From Deinandra increscens subsp. villosa (Eukaryota; Streptophyta; Magnoliopsida; Asterales; Asteraceae), in assembly GCA_039602395.1 (NCBI GenBank), contig JBCNJP010000023.1, positions 84,513,324 through 84,577,323 of the forward strand: DNA of 64,000 nt. Direction: 5' to 3'. A model generated the notes under the pieces. The model was not told the origin of the DNA. It saw nothing but the letters and a program-made list of their open reading frames with translations, and did not search any database. The position numbers were made by a program, and so were the translations under genes. Positions 34,735 through 46,556 of this stretch are shown in pieces (the stretch's first letter is position 1; every line of letters starts with the position of its first letter).

Positions 34735-35945
34735 ATTTATATGAAGTATACATGCGATGTTCTTACATTGAGAATGTGAAGTTTCTGCTGCTGAGGTGTA
34801 CCAAGGATCAACCGGTTTCTCTCAAATATAGGCATGTTGTACCTCAGCTTGGGTAATGCATTCTGATGGACAGGTTGTGCAGCTCTAATAGCATCTAACC
34901 TGGTTGATGTGAAATGGATTAGTTGGTAACAATATGTTCATTCAATTTAATAGCATGCTACTGTCTTCATTTGAGCAACCTTTATGATATTTATTATACG
35001 AATTTCATTATAATGCCAAAAGAAACCTAACTAAATAATTAATATGTACTAATTAAACCGGATACGACGGCGGTCTGGTTGAGCATCTATGAACCGTCCT
35101 CGATTCAACCGGCCGGTTTTTGCGGGTTCCGGTCAAACCGGCGAACCGGGTTTAAAGGTCAGACCTGTTGTAGTAAGTTTTGATCTACAATGTGAGCGTT
35201 GAACCAGAAAATAAAGAAGAAAAAGCTGAAATACTGTACCATAAAATCCCGAACAACAACTTCTTGATCTACGATGTACCATGTGGTGAATCGTCGGCCA
35301 ATGTTGTGCGTCAACTTATGTTATACGGTGTGAAACAGGGTAAGAGAAGAGATATTCAACAAATGAAAGTGGATGAATGAAGATGAGTAGATGACAGGGA
35401 AGAAGAGAGAAGCGTAATTACCAATTAGGAAGATAAAGAAGAAGATGTATGGCGGCTGTTTAAGGTAGACAAAGTAGCAGACTAGGTTTTAAATTTCTGT
35501 GGTAGTATTTAGGTTAAATTTGTGAAGATAAATGGGCCATGGATTAAGACTAATGGATAATAAAATTGATACTTAATTTATACTAATTTATATAGAGTTG
35601 TATATTTATATTCATATTAATTTCAAGTTTACCGGTTCTTAATCCGGTCTAACCGGTTCGACCAGTGAACCGGTAAAACGGTCGGTTCACTGTCTGGTTC
35701 GGTTTTAAAAACATTGTATATAATCGAATGGATATCTAGAACTGGAACCTTGAAAAGATGAAATAGGAATTCGAAAACTGAACAAACGCCTTAGAGCCCG
35801 TAATTATCTCGATCATCGGAGAAAATTTTGAGATTGGAGAATTCAATTTTTGAGATTGACGATAAATCAGGCGCCGCCCAATAGGTTTAGGTTTAGTATA
35901 GTGCACTCTTTAATTTCTTAGTGCACCCTTTGATTTCTTAATGTG
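34735..35945. repeat. Non-coding with CCGGTT-rich repeat pieces
   Basis: 35045-35150 and 35630-35720 are rich in AACCGG/CCGGTT motifs in opposing arrangement (GGTCAAACCGGCGAACCGGG; TCTAACCGGTTCGACCAGTG), ending in TTTTAAAAACATTG, a pattern common in short plant DNA-transposon derivatives. A small frame at 35180-35380 between them is unsupported. Confidence 0.45.
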
Positions 35946-36165
35946 TACCCATTATACACTATATATATATAATATATATTTTAAATAAACGGGTCAACCT
36001 GTTAACCCATCGGGTTTGATCCGAACCCGACCTGTTTAGTTTTCTAACCCATTATACACTAAATATATATATATAATAAATAAACGGGTCTACCTGTTAA
36101 CCCATAGGGTTTGATCCGAACCCGACCTGTTTAGTTTTCTAACCAGACGGATTCAACCCGAACTT
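35946..36165. repeat. Tandem about 105-bp duplication with TATA runs
   Basis: Two copies of a unit beginning ACCCATTATACACTA, with a TA-rich run, AACGGGTC, CTGTTAACCCAT and GATCCGAACCCGACCTGTT. The second copy is followed by further AACCCGAACTTGACCCGAAC-type repeats to about 36180. Confidence 0.8.
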
Positions 36166-36180
36166 GACCCGAACCCGTTT

Positions 36181-38222
36181 AGCCTAAACCCTAACTCACG
36201 AAATTCGTGTTTGGTTCGCGTTTGGTTTTCGGGTCGTGTCATAAATTCACACCCCTGATAGTGAAGAGTTGTAGATTTTTAACGGAGATTGAATGGTGAA
36301 GATGAAATATACATTGATAAAGAAAATAATTAATAAATAATAATGACTTTGAAAAAATAAACTGTCGTAAAATGGGTATTTCTTTTTCATTAAACTTTTC
36401 TTAATGGAGAAGTAAATTTACACTATATATCTTTATATATTTTTATATGTTATGTTATGTTATATTAATTTCAATTTAAATGATAGTTATTATCACATTT
36501 TTTTTATTTGATAGTATCATGGCTAATTAAAAGTATTAGTAATTAAACCTATGATAATCGTAAACTAATCGTAAAGTACAAAACCTTTTTAATAAAGACC
36601 AAAGTTTAAACCTATGATAAAATTTAAGAAACAATAAAAATTTGATATTATAAAAACTTAATTCGATCGAGTAATATGTTTTGTTGCTGGAGTAGATGAT
36701 AAATTTATAATTGTTTTTTTTTTTCAAATTGTGACACCTTTATATGTACTTTTTTCTAGACTTATTTTGACCTGAATCGTTTTTATTTGACACGTTAGAC
36801 CCAACTTAATTTGAGCAACCTATGTGTTTTCCCCCGCTCATAAAAATCTCTAGATCCGTCACTGTCGTGCATAGAGTACACCACCGACGAAGAATTCACA
36901 TGATCAGATGCACCAGATACAGCCATCGAAACAACATTCTCACGAAAATTCATGTCTCGAAATGACGGATCTACAGGAGGGTCCATTGACCCTCCGGCCG
37001 GCCAAATTTCCAGTGTACCGGAGTATAGATCGGAAAATCTTTTTTATGGTTGACCCTCCTGATTTTGATTTGTATGTGACAAAGCATTAAAGATTTGAAG
37101 CCAAAAGAGAATAGTAGACTTATTCTCCGGTCGACTAGCAATATTCCGGCGACATCAGTGAAGTGGAAAACCAGAGTACGGCAACCATTTCAAGTGTATA
37201 AGAAGATGAAATAAGACCACATATTCGTTTTATTGGGTAAATAATTATGGTTTTTGGGCTTTTATAATAAACGAGTAAGTTGGCCCATTTATCAAAAATG
37301 AAAACCTATTTTTTTTATTAAGTTATTTTCTTTTTGTGAAAAGGATCTCTCCATTATTTTTATTAGTAACAAATTGATTTATGAATGAATGTTCATTTTA
37401 CGTTAAGTACTAATAGCCATATAATATTGATTAGGTTATATAATACTTGAATTGTCTATTGTTTTATTAACTTAGATAATAATATTCTGTCATTTTTTTA
37501 ATTTTTTTATATCTAGAAAAGCGTCTTTAGAACTGTATTTTGGTAAAAAGCCCAAACCAAGTATTGGGACTTCATCAAGTCCATTAAATCCTAACAAAAA
37601 TAACGAGTTGTTTGACCCACCCCGCGCGTTGCCGCGGGGTTGGAATTGTAGACTAATAAACATGAGGCTAAAGATGTCTAACAATATATACACTAAATAA
37701 TTATACTACTGTCATAATATTATTGCGTTGCGGCGGGCCGCCTTCGTTGTTTGTCTTCAAAACTGAATGAATGATTTTCTACAATGCCTTTAAACCATGA
37801 AATATTTGTGTTTAGTCACAATTTGAAGATTTGCAAATATCATTAAGAAAAAGTTAAAATTTTCGAAAATATTTTAAAAAGAAATCTGTTTTAGTCAAGG
37901 AAAAGAAATGACTAATATTAAAAATAAGAAAAACGAATGGTTTTTCCACATAGACCTTCATGTAATTTTTTACAACTAACATCTTCATCTCTGAAACCCG
38001 AATGAATCAATTTTTAGATTTTTTTTTACGGTGGTTCAAGACTTGAAGGAATAACCGGCCCAGGGAGATGATTTGCTTGATAGTTGATATCTTCGGCCTA
38101 TAAAATGTGACTAATGATTCTTGCTGCAAATCTTCTCCAAATTACATTAAAAAAAAGCAACATGAACATTCTATTGATCTCGAAATAATCGTAAGACCGA
38201 AACATTAGTTGAAATAAGATAT
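36181..38222. other. AT-rich non-coding DNA with a GC-rich hairpin at 37620-37639
   Basis: No supported gene. CCCCGCGCGTTGCCGCGGGG at 37620-37639 forms a 7-bp GC stem with a 6-nt loop, in AT-rich surroundings. On the minus strand it is followed 15 bases later by ACTCG, close to the CTAG end that follows such hairpins in Helitrons, so it may be a decayed 3' end of another Helitron on the minus strand. Confidence 0.5.
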
Positions 38223-38934
38223 ATGATCGAAACAGGCTCAGATCTATCAAGAATTATCATCATTGCCATAGATGAAAGCGTCCAAAAACACAAATCCATT
38301 TGTAAAACATGAAGTAGGCTCAGATCTGTGAAGAACGATCATCATAGCCCAAGTTATTGATATAAGAACAGCCCGAGTCAACCGGGTTGACTCAATACCA
38401 AGTTAACTCAGAATAATCCCAAATCAGTCCCAATTTTACCATAAAAACACATCCATCAAAATTTGAAAGCCAAAACCATCATCACCATCATCATTTAAAA
38501 TTGTTCCGGCGGCCGGAAGGCATGGCCGCCGCCGAAAATCGCTAAAACCGTCGCAAAACGACAACCAAGACAATGACCGAAACAGGCTCAGATCTATTAA
38601 GAATGATCATCACTGCCATAGATGAAAGCGTCCAAAAACATAAATCCATTTGTAATACATGAAGTAGGCTCAGATCTGTGAAGAACGATCATCATAGCCC
38701 AAGTTATTGATATAAGAACAGCCCGAGTCAACCGGGTTGACTCCACACCAAGTTAACTCAGAATAATCCCAAATCAGTCCTAATTTTACCATCAAAACAC
38801 ATCCATCAAAATTTGAAAGCCAAAACCATCATCAGTTCATGACCATCATCATTTAAAGCTGTTCCGGCGGCCGGAAGCCATGGCGGCCGCCGGAAATCCC
38901 TAAAACCACCGCAAAACGACCACCAAGACAATCA
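38223..38934. repeat. Tandem repeat, two units of about 350 bp
   Basis: 38223-38572 and 38573-38934 share sequence from ATGANCGAAACAGGCTCAG to ACCAAGACAAT with few differences. Each unit contains a GTTCCGGCGGCCGGAAG palindrome-like core and the phrase GTCAACCGGGTTGACTC, itself a short inverted repeat. Confidence 0.88.
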
Positions 38935-40203
38935 TCTATAGTCTCCGATCTACACATGCATGTTAAAATCGGTGTATAAGGAGCAAAAAAAAGACGTCGT
39001 TAACTCAACGCCGACGCAACGACATCATCGGAGCATCGACGACAGGAACGACGACCTTCTAAGGTCATAAGAAAGACCGGGCTCAAACCGACGACGGCGA
39101 CAACACTTTGAAAAAGCAAACAACCCAGATCCGACAAAGTGAAATCGCAAGAAAATATACACATCTGACAATAGGAACCAGATCTTAAGAAAACCCAACG
39201 GAGACAACACTTTGAAAAAGCAACAGATGTGTAGCAGCTAAAGGTTAAATAACCTAAAAGAACCATCCAAATTAACCTCCAAATCGAAGTGAAAAGTCTA
39301 CATCATGAAAGGATGGAAAACCAGATCGTCATCGCCAAAGAGGCTCTGATCATAAATCAGTCATAAGCCGACGACAACTAAGATGAACACCGGCACGCCA
39401 CCGATAACATCATCAATCTCACAAATCACCAAAAGTAAATCTTATTCGCCAACAACACCAAGGGTCGTCAACAGATCTGAAACAACCTCCCCAAAAAACC
39501 GAAAACTTGCCATCAACGATTCGAAAATTCTCCACCATCCTACAGGTTCGTCACTTCAACGTTACAACAGCCTTCGAAGAAAGGCAACCGGAGTTACAAA
39601 CGGAGCAACTGATTGTTGCATCAACGTTAGGAAATCCGAAGGTCGTAAACGGAGCGACAAAACTAAGATAGAGAGTGATGTTAGGAGATAGAGAGCAAAA
39701 TCGGAGACGGCCAGATCGGAGATGGGGAGATCGGAGACAGCGAGAGAGAAATACAGTCGATCGGTGGCGGTGATGAGAGAGAGAGAGCATATATGCTTGT
39801 GTAAGAAATTTGAGAGAAGTAATAATGATCTTGCTTTTCCACCGCCCATCTCATCAAATAAGAAAGAAACATGTAGCTTAGCCAGCAAGCACAATCCAAA
39901 ACACGTGTCTCAAATGGTCCAACTAAAAAAAACGTATGGCAAAACTTTAGGGACTGAAATTGTCAAAACCACAAAGTCTTGTGGCCAGACTATGAGAAAC
40001 TAAAAGTTTCCTATTCACCTTCAATTTCCTTTGTATATTTATATAATAATGAAAGAAGTCGGGACGAAATTGAATTATCTGAAGATGAATTTGTTGATGA
40101 CCCAGATTACAATTACCGACTGATGCATTACAGTTACCGACTAATCGATTGATAAAAAAAGTAGATTATGTACACTAACGAATGTAAAGGAATTATGTTA
40201 CGA
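38935..40203. other. Gene-fragment-like sequence without a supported product
   Basis: More GC-balanced than its surroundings. GACAACACTTTGAAAAAGCA occurs twice (near 39099 and 39203), a local duplication. An open frame at 39383-39691 (plus) is Ser/Thr/Lys-rich (SKSYSPTTPRVVNRSETTS) and could be a piece of a captured host gene, but I cannot name it. Purine-rich GAGAGAGA runs near 39772-39788. Confidence 0.4.
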
Positions 40204-40217
40204 CCCCCCCCCCCCCC
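40204..40217. repeat. Poly(C) run
   Basis: Fourteen consecutive C (CGA before, GAC after). Confidence 0.9.
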
Positions 40218-42511
40218 GACTAAAAAGTTCTGGTTCCACCTCTCGATTAATATCAAAGCTGAAAAACATCCTCCTGATCTCCAGAACTACCACCACACCT
40301 CCTTCTCTTACCGTCACCGGAGCCCTTAACGTCTGTATCATCTCTACTCCGACGAACTGAAACTGACACCGAAATTTAATTTCCTCCGTATGTTTGCTCA
40401 ATCATGATCACATATACGGATTTCGGTCGAAGATTTGGAGAAAATCACAGTGCAATTTGGAAATCTTCTGTGTAACATATAAACTACTATACTGCTAAAC
40501 ATATAACTTTGGTTAATTTTGATTTTGAATGTGCAAAGGATTTTGGAAAGGAAAGGATTTTGGAATTAATTTTGATTTTGAATGTGTAAGGTATTTTAGG
40601 AACATACGTTGAATTTAGAAAAATTCATCAGTTTGTACTAAATTATATCGGAAAATCATGCATTTTTCGCTTTGTGTCCTTTTTACAAAAGATTTTAAAC
40701 ATCCACCTTTGAATCGTTGTACTTCATGTTTTAAAATTATGTAATTAAGTAATCTCTTAAAAATATATAAAATTACTTTTTTATCCTTTGTATAATATAT
40801 ATTATGTTGCTGGTATTATATATCATATCTACGATTATCAAAGTTGTAACCATTGTTTTTAAATGATGATTAAGTTGACACTTATAAAAATTTTATTACA
40901 TTTTTAATGATGATTAATGATACTTATATTTAAATACTACCATTGTTCTTTTTCTATTAGTTTAAACCTTGCTATCAGATTTTTAAGATTATATTACAAT
41001 ATTCGATATTAGACTTATTAAATATCGACATCAGAATTTATTTAGTACTATTTTTTACTAAAAACAAATCTAGCTTCTATAAAGATATCTATTTTATTTG
41101 ACAAAATATACAAATTAGTCAAAATTAGCGAGTTATGCGTGGAGTAAATGCAATAAAACAACAAAACATAAAGATAAGGGGTGGATATGATCAGACGGTT
41201 GAGAATTAGTTCATGATATTATTTATTTAAAAGGAAATAATTGAGAGAATGTGATTGGAATTTTTCAAGAAAACATATTTACAGTTTAATCCTCACCCTT
41301 TTTATTTGTGAAATACAAAGAAACTTCTTTAAAACAAATATTAATATCTGATTATTTTTATTATTATTATTAAAAAAACAACCAACCTTTTTTGTTTATT
41401 TGGTCGGTCGGTTATGGAAATTAAATTATGGCACGTGTGTTATGCATGGGCACCGGCACGGCGGCGCACCGCTGAAAAATAGTAACAGACAAAAACTAAA
41501 AGCCCATTTGTAAAAGCCCATCCACGTTATTATTAAGTCGGCCCATATTACCGACCAGTGGATTCTAATCTTCTATATGCAAATACCTTTCACTTTATAT
41601 CTATGCGATATAAGCCGATAACACTCCACTTCGATTTAACACCAAATATTACTTAGGTTTTCAACTTAAACGTGTACCTTTTTTAATACGTTAATTTTTG
41701 TTGAAATCAACTAATCGGATTTACTTTATATAATACAATTGTTAAAACTCATCCTATTTTTGAAAAAAAAAATGGTAGATTATACCATTTATAAAAAAAA
41801 ATCTACTTTTAAACAACTCTAATACGGTATTTACATTTTCAATATATATTTATTTGATTATTACTCTTTATATACAAAACACAATCTTTTATTTTATATT
41901 TATCTTTATCTATTCGCATTATCTCCGCGACAACACATTTACAAATATTTTTTCATTCTTTTCAAAATATTTTTAACCGTTTTATTGATTTTACTTTTAG
42001 TTTAGCTTTAGTTTCATACTGTTGTCCTCAAGCATCTAATTGTTTGCATAGTTTTTTCTTTACATTGTGTTTTACCAATACAATTGTTTTGTACACCCGA
42101 GTGCTGCATTATCTCTATGGTAACGCATGGATAGTAAAATCTTTTGTTGCTTTGACCGGCGTGAATAAAATGTAATGTCGGCGGCTAACGGGTTGTGTGT
42201 TTCTTTTTAAATTCCTCGGAATTCTCATTATGTTGTACTAATATTTCTCCAATTTGCATTTGTAGGTACTTACTTCGTACCTCATACCAATATCGTTGAA
42301 TATCATTCATTGTACCTTTCAGGAGATCATATCTCTTTGATCAGCTTTTACCTTTTTAACGGAAAAACAATTAATTTTATCCTTAATTTCCATGTAATTC
42401 ATAATTATTATTTTTTTATTTACTTTGAAGATCTTAAAAAAACTAATTATTATGTGTTTGGTTTACTTATTCTTAAATTCAATATCTATATATATTCATA
42501 TATAGATAGAG

Positions 42512-42542
<31 letters not shown>

Positions 42543-45535
42543 GAAAAGCATGACATGTATATCTTTTATTCTTTAACAATATTGTAAGTTGTTTGATTTA
42601 TAAAATTATTTATTTGAAGTAAATCTCTTATAATGAAAAGATGGCATATAAAATAGCTTCACTTTTCACCATGATACTTTTTTTCCCTTCAAAATGACAG
42701 GTTAATATTTTATAATAATAATAAAATATTTAAAATATAAAATTATCTTTATTTATTTATCACAATGAAAAATAAAATTAACTTTCTTATGGTTAATAAT
42801 TTTTTTAATATAATTGTATCTTGGCTTTTAATTACAGTTACATTGACTTATATTTATATTCCTAATTACTGTAATTTTGATAATTTTATGTTTTTTTATG
42901 ATTTCTTATTTTATTTTAGATATTATATTCTAATATTGTTTTTATTTGATTTGATTTGTGGAGATTTAAAATTAATTTATACAAGAATATATGTATGCTG
43001 ATGAACTTGAAAAAAAAGATCATTAGTTCTATTAGGTTTCAATTTTTCTGATTAATAATATTTATACAGCTAATGTTTTTTTTTCCAAAAATTAATCTTT
43101 ACTTATTTTATGTTTTATCAATAATTATATAGCCAACGTTATCTATTTTAAATATAGTCATATTGAATCTCCAAGGATCTTCATATTGAATCTGCAAGGA
43201 TCTGTTTATCAGTTTCAATGATATTATCCCATAAAAGTATGAAAAAGACATCACCAACCTTTTTCATAAGTCACAACCTCTAAGGTTAGAATTTGGGAGT
43301 ATTACTTACCATACATTCTCACGATAATGTGAGGAAAATTCATAACCCCTCATAGTTACATGACTTTAAGAAGCTTTTTGTTTATGTAGGACACTTCCTT
43401 CCTCACAAGCTCATTTGTTTCAACATGACATGAAAGTTAAAAAGAGATTGGTTACTATATATGAATAATATGACATGTCATCATTAATACCCCTTTTAAA
43501 TAATAAAGAAAATTCATATATCAAAGTTGATCTTTTATTTGTTAATATTATATAGTATATAATGGTTGATTTATAGAAATCTACATTAATCACATGCATT
43601 AAGGTTTAGCCCACTACGATTTGTAACAAAAGTGTTTGGGGATAACCTATCCTGACATGTAACAAAAAGGATTGATGTCCCATTTTACCAAATCTAAAAA
43701 ATCAAAATACTTTTCAAATACCTGCTAAAAGATGCAAAGGGATGGAAATGACAAAAAGAATCAGACATAATTTCATAGATTACCCGCTTTGCTTTATCTC
43801 CGTATGATAGACGGGTTTTCCTATCGAGAACCTCTTGCACAAATACACTTTGTAGGGCCATTTTGGAAGCTCCAAGACATAGGCCCTTTCTCCACATGGC
43901 CAGATGAACTGAAAATTTGATCTAAAAGCTCACTATGCGAGTATAAACGATAAATTGGTATTAAATAAGAAATATTTTTGTAAATAAACAAATGAAAGCT
44001 TACAAATGGTATGATAACCAAAGAATAAGATGTGCCCTCCACTCCATATCTTACTAACTTACTATATCAAACACGACGAGCACGGTGCCAGCTACAACCA
44101 CATGAAAGATAAATGTCAATCTAAATTTATTAAAACGACAAAGTGGTAACAAGCAAAACGAGCTATTACACCTTACAAAGGTCTATTATGACGATTGTGT
44201 AGTATATGGGCTTCAATGGTAGCTGAGACAATAAAACAAGCTGAAAAGAAAACATTGATTGTTAGTATGTGAAAATATTAATGCAAGCATGGGTATATGA
44301 TCTATGTGAAGTTGTACTTCACCATTTTTTGTTTGCTTGCTCTTTACCATAGCAACTTCTACTTGCTACCTGATCCCAAAAGTTGGCTCATGGCAAGGTA
44401 CCTGGTCCCAAAAGTTGCTTAAGTTCCTATGATTTTATCTTTTACCTGAATATGTATAACAATGATAAGATGTTTAGGATGTAATGTTACAATTTTTACA
44501 AGTAGAATGAATATATTTCAAGCAAACTTCAATATTTCATTTTTCATAATATTATAGATCTAACACCAAATTATGGGCAAGTGTTCAATTTTTACAACAA
44601 TAGGCATTATTATGAAGCAATGTCAAACTAAATAACAATATTAAGAGTTATTCTGACATTTGCCAGCCCTAACATATGAACTCATCAGAAGCGTACAAAA
44701 TGGAGATTACAGGACCAAATGCATACAAACTGAGGTTTTAATACAAATCAAATAAGCCATATGAACTCCTTAAATCATGCAACAAGATTGGACATATATG
44801 TGAAGATAACGTATACGAATCTAAATAAGCCAACACTGCCTAACAACTTAACAAGCACCTACAATCACACAAAAGGAAGTTTACAGAAAACACCTCCGAT
44901 CCAGATTTTACAAAAGATTAATCTCAGATCCAGATTTTATACAGTCATACCTGAACATTGCTTTCATCCATCACACAACAAGATTAAACAGATATGGATG
45001 TTAGCGAATGGGTGAATCATGCATGTGTGTGTCGTCTTCGCAATCTTCGAAATATGATTGAAACTCATGGTCGGCCTACGTTGATGGTTAAGCAAGCAAA
45101 CCCTAGAACCGACGACGAATAGAGAGAAAGAAGACTATGGTAGAAGAATCTAGAAATGAAGAGGTTGTGGGGTTTCAGGCCATTCTGATATTTTTCTAAA
45201 CGTAATCGGGTTTTGGGGGCCTTGGGGGTATAGCTATAGCCAAAATAATATTTCGAGGGTATAGTCAAAATAAATTTAGTTCTGGTCATGAGGTTTGGGG
45301 GCTTGGGGTGTATAGCCAAAATTAAGTTTATAATCTTAACAATAGTTTTATTCCACACACCAAAACAAATCATTTAACCAATCTATTAATTACTTCTTAA
45401 TTACTATTTAATTTGTATTTTTTCCCTACAAATGTCATCTTTGTCTTTATGAAAATTATCTTATTTAATTTTTACGGTCATAAGGGATTTCCCCGCTTTA
45501 CTCACAATCACTAATTTCATCTTCTTTGTATTTTT
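40218..45535. other. AT-rich non-coding interior of the Helitron-like element
   Basis: No supported gene. 42140-42310 repeats the exon-like block of 34385-34560. An (AT)n-rich run lies near 42500-42545. The stretch at 44980-45180 looks on the minus strand like a 5' UTR and short first exon (MSFNHISKIAKT after a CTAGGGTTT leader), possibly a captured promoter end. The frames at 43694-44042 have no family I recognise. Confidence 0.45.
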
Positions 45536-45610
45536 TTTATAAAATATATGTGCTAGGGTGATCCAGTGTCCAATTTGTATTTTTTTTATAAAATATATGT
45601 GCAAGTTTTG
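45536..45610. repeat. Short tandem duplication
   Basis: TTTGTATTTTTTTTATAAAA followed by TATATGTGC occurs twice, about 47 bp apart. Confidence 0.8.
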
Positions 45611-45790
45611 GACACTGTGCTTGGGTTGGATGTCTCCCCCTTCCGTTATGTTGCTGCATCCATGCTAACTGATTCGCTTCGTACGAAATAGGCACTGCTG
45701 CGGAGGATTCAGTCTCTGCACAGGGATGCTGAGGCAGCAGCGCGTGACATTAACGACCACATGGACTCCAACTTCCCACCCAATATGTGA
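45611..45790 (+). pseudogene. Exon-like fragment of an unrecognised gene
   Basis: One reading frame of 60 codons has gene-like composition and ends in a stop at 45788-45790, but is broken by TAG after LTDSLRTK (about 45689). Pieces read DTVLGLDVSPFRYVAASM and LLRRIQSLHRDAEAAARDIN. It has no start codon and follows an AT-rich repeat. It is probably a terminal exon of a host gene captured by the Helitron-like element; I cannot name the family. Confidence 0.4.
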
Positions 45791-46552
45791 TCCTTTGTTG
45801 TAGTCTTATTCTATTAACTTCGTGCTTGTCAAACCTAAAACTTAAAAATTCTAATAGTTAATGAATATAGGTTACTTTATTATTGATTGTTATGCCCAAC
45901 ACTTGATTGTTTTTTTTAATAACGGGATATATGGGTCAAAAGGTTAACTGAATCAAAAAGTTGTTTTATTTGAAGAAAACTGTCATATTTTCATTAAAAA
46001 AACAAAACTAATACTATTTGTAGTATTTTTACTATATTAAATATTAGAGGACCTAACAGGATCTTGGAAAAGGAAAGAAAATAAAAATGTGCATACCCAC
46101 ATTCGATTAACTTATGTGAACATAATATAGAAACATATCTCATTCTCAATTCAGGTGTCCATCATCATAGTCAGTCTTACTAAGGGTGGCGGTATTAGAA
46201 GGATGTGCATAATCATCGAACCCGAATGACCATATTTGGGGTTCAAGCCTATAAAGATCAAGTCTTTATTATTTATTCGTTTCATACATTTAAAAACTGG
46301 AGAGTGTTGATGTTTATGACATGATCAAAGAGTTGTGATGCTTACAAAGAAAGAAACACTGCAAGTGAATATGAGCAGCAGCAACGAATGCACCTACAAA
46401 TTGAAACGCAACGAATAAAAACTAAGTTTACAACTTCTTATACAAATCCCAAAAGAATGACAATCATGAAAGACAGGAACAGATTGATCGATACGTGTTT
46501 GTATTAAATAACACTACTTGGATGCTGATTTGCTCCTTTGATGGCCTGCCGA
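45791..46552. other. Right end of the Helitron-like element
   Basis: Non-coding. The last bases (…GGCCTGCCGACTAG) supply the CTAG terminus at 46553-46556. I looked for the usual GC hairpin 10-12 bases upstream and found only a 3-bp one (GGC/GCC). Confidence 0.5.
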
Positions 46553-46556
46553 CTAG

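Larger units (their letters stand above)
33810..46556 (+). mobile_element. Helitron-like 12.7-kb insertion in the F LTR
   Basis: Starts TCTATATATCACTAAAAG, which resembles plant Helitron 5' ends, and finishes in CTAG. There is no TSD; it lies between A and T, as Helitrons do. Joining the flanks (…TAGTAATAA and TAATAATGATG…) rebuilds the sequence of the other LTR exactly. No strong hairpin stands just before the CTAG, the main argument against a canonical 3' end, and no Rep/helicase ORF is present, so it would be non-autonomous, perhaps a read-through transposition past its own terminator. It holds gene-like pieces, tandem repeats and other repeats listed separately. Confidence 0.65.

Noticed and set aside
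35180..35380. 66-codon frame between CCGGTT-rich repeats
   Set aside because: No domain, no splice or promoter context, and surrounded by repeat pieces.
39383..39899. Possible WEB- or ICR-like coiled-coil protein start (plus) and several minus frames
   Set aside because: Only Ser/Thr/Lys composition suggests this; no coiled coil or conserved motif follows, and overlapping frames on both strands are equally long.
43694..44042. Minus-strand frames with some protein-like composition
   Set aside because: Two overlapping frames, no motif recognised, no supporting splice sites; noted only within the non-coding interior of the Helitron-like insert.
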